From positions 1-15,347 of the forward strand of contig JAEXGM010000095.1 in assembly GCA_023450835.1 (NCBI GenBank): 15,347 nucleotides of DNA. The letters run 5' to 3'. Under the pieces are notes generated by a model. That model searched no databases. It saw only the letters and a list, made by a program, of their open reading frames with translations, and was not told where the DNA came from. Shown here one piece after another: positions 14,209-15,347 of this stretch. The first letter of the stretch is position 1; every line of letters starts with the position of its first letter. The translations under genes were made by a program, and so were the position numbers. Origin of the DNA: Bacillota bacterium. GTDB taxonomy: Bacteria; Bacillota; Clostridia; Lachnospirales; Lachnospiraceae.

Positions 14209-14268
14209 CATAGAATAAATAACAAAGAATAAGAAGGCAGATACACAGACTTACAGGGGGAAAGCATA

Positions 14269-15347
14269 ATGAATCAGAATTACAACAGAACCATAAAAGC
14301 CTGCTTTGCAGGATATATTGTACAGGCCATTGTAAACAACTTTGCACCTCTTCTTTTTATAACCTTGCAGACAAGCTACTCCATCTCATTAAGCCGCATT
14401 ACCCTGTTGGTAACCTTTAACTTTGGCCTGCAGTTACTTGTGGACTTATTGTCCGCCGGATTTATTGACAAAATTGGTTACCGTGCTTCTGCTGTAGCAG
14501 CCCACGTGCTGTCGGCAGCGGGACTTATATTATTAACGGTGCTGCCGGAAATGTTGTCTGACCCATTTATCGGACTTTTGATTGCTGTCATGGTATATGC
14601 GGTAGGCGGAGGTCTTCTGGAGGTTTTAATAAGCCCCATTGTTGTAGCATGCCCTACGGATAACAAGGAGAAAGCCATGAGCATCCTGCATTCCTTCTAT
14701 TGCTGGGGGCAGGTAGGAGTCGTACTGCTTTCAACTTTGTTTTTCCGGTTGGCAGGTATTCAACATTGGAAGGTGCTTGCCATCCTTTGGGCAATAATTC
14801 CGATATTAAATGGAATTATTTTTCTAAAGGTTCCGATAGCCCCTTTGATTTCGGAAGAAAATGAAGAATTAAGCTTTAAAAAGCTTATGGGAAACAAAAT
14901 GTTTTGGCTTTTAATGCTTTTTATGGTATGTGCAGGAGCAAGTGAGCAGTCTGTAAGTCAATGGGCATCCGCCTTTGCAGAGCGGGGCTTATTAGTCAGT
15001 AAGACCGTGGGGGATCTGGCAGGCCCTATGATGTTCGCTGCAATGATGGGAATATCAAGAGTCTTCTATGGAAAATATGGTGAAAAAATAAATCTGAAGC
15101 GATTTATGCTATATAGCAGCATTCTCTGTATGCTGTCTTACCTGGTAATTTCCCTGTCTCCCTTTCCGGTGCTGGGACTTGTCGGCTGTGGATTATGCGG
15201 CCTTTCCGTAGGCATCCTATGGCCGGGTACCTTTAGCATGGCTGCTCTGTCAATCAGAGGCGGAGGTACCGCTATGTTTGCTTTTCTTGCACTTGCAGGA
15301 GACCTGGGATGCTCTGTCGGCCCTACTCTGGTCGGAAGTGTTTCCTC
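14269..15347 (+). CDS. MFS transporter (3' end outside window)
   Basis: The reading frame is open from the ATG at 14269 to the window end (359 codons), so the protein is cut. It is rich in hydrophobic helices: about ten membrane segments are visible, among them residues near 12-30, 44-60, 75-95, 100-125 and 140-160, with a polar central loop (about 185-205: PLISEENEELSFKKLMGNK) separating two halves. FIDKIGYR after the second helix is the MFS motif A equivalent, and YGKYGEKINLKRF is its counterpart in the second half. This is the layout of a 12-helix major facilitator. The substrate cannot be told from sequence. A GGGGGA ribosome binding site precedes the ATG. A 224-base structured gap separates it from the U32 gene, so it is probably a separate transcript. 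Confidence 0.9.
   Translation, partial: MNQNYNRTIKACFAGYIVQAIVNNFAPLLFITLQTSYSISLSRITLLVTFNFGLQLLVDLLSAGFIDKIGYRASAVAAHVLSAAGLILLTVLPEMLSDPFIGLLIAVMVYAVGGGLLEVLISPIVVACPTDNKEKAMSILHSFYCWGQVGVVLLSTLFFRLAGIQHWKVLAILWAIIPILNGIIFLKVPIAPLISEENEELSFKKLMGNKMFWLLMLFMVCAGASEQSVSQWASAFAERGLLVSKTVGDLAGPMMFAAMMGISRVFYGKYGEKINLKRFMLYSSILCMLSYLVISLSPFPVLGLVGCGLCGLSVGILWPGTFSMAALSIRGGGTAMFAFLALAGDLGCSVGPTLVGSVS

Larger units (their letters stand above)
14045..14268. other. Intergenic region with long hairpin and a 15-bp palindrome
   Basis: This 224-base gap between the U32 gene and the MFS gene holds a 77-nt hairpin (14095-14171) and a perfect palindrome (14194-14208), each listed separately. The right end is AT/A-rich and carries the MFS ribosome binding site, CAGGGGGAAA, at about 14254-14263. 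No ORF is supported. Confidence 0.7.

Overview
The window is ordinary housekeeping chromosome from a low-to-moderate GC Gram-positive anaerobe of the Clostridia, most like a Lachnospiraceae member (inference from gene content, AGGAGG-type ribosome binding sites, and protein character). Almost everything is on the + strand. No mobile element, CRISPR array, rRNA or tRNA gene was found.

Region 1 (1-5415) is the tail of a heat-shock/translation operon: dnaJ, prmA (L11 methyltransferase), rsmE (16S rRNA m3U methyltransferase), then a cysteine desulfurase and thiI, a pair that supplies and uses persulfide sulfur for 4-thiouridine in tRNA. In Bacillus subtilis dnaJ-prmA-rsmE is followed by mtaB. Here mtaB (6238-7593) lies after the desulfurase/thiI pair and a small convergent gene on the - strand. 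That gene (5663-5896) is a HPr-like protein that keeps the regulatory-serine motif but has no active-site histidine. It has its own terminator and an upstream stretch rich in TGAGATA palindromes.

Region 2 (7667-14044) follows the conserved Firmicute order ireB - ruvX - DUF1292 - mltG-like - O-methyltransferase (TrmR/YrrM type) - U32 peptidase (TrhP/YrrO type), with a Fur-family regulator and ribonuclease J inserted after the DUF1292 gene. The mltG-like product is short and has no catalytic domain. The methyltransferase and U32 pair is predicted to make 5-methoxyuridine at tRNA position 34.

Region 3 (14045-15347) is an intergenic stretch with a very strong 77-nt hairpin and a 15-bp palindrome, then an MFS transporter gene cut by the window end.

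A common theme is RNA maturation: thiI (s4U8), mtaB (ms2t6A37), the U34 hydroxylase/methyltransferase pair, rsmE, ruvX and RNase J all act on RNA. I see no unmistakable new system. The best leads are unexplained structure in the gaps: long imperfect hairpins at 5472-5552 and 14095-14171, a hairpin-rich leader before mtaB, a hairpin before the DUF1292 gene, tandem hairpins at the ruvX start, and operator-like palindromes near the HPr-like gene.
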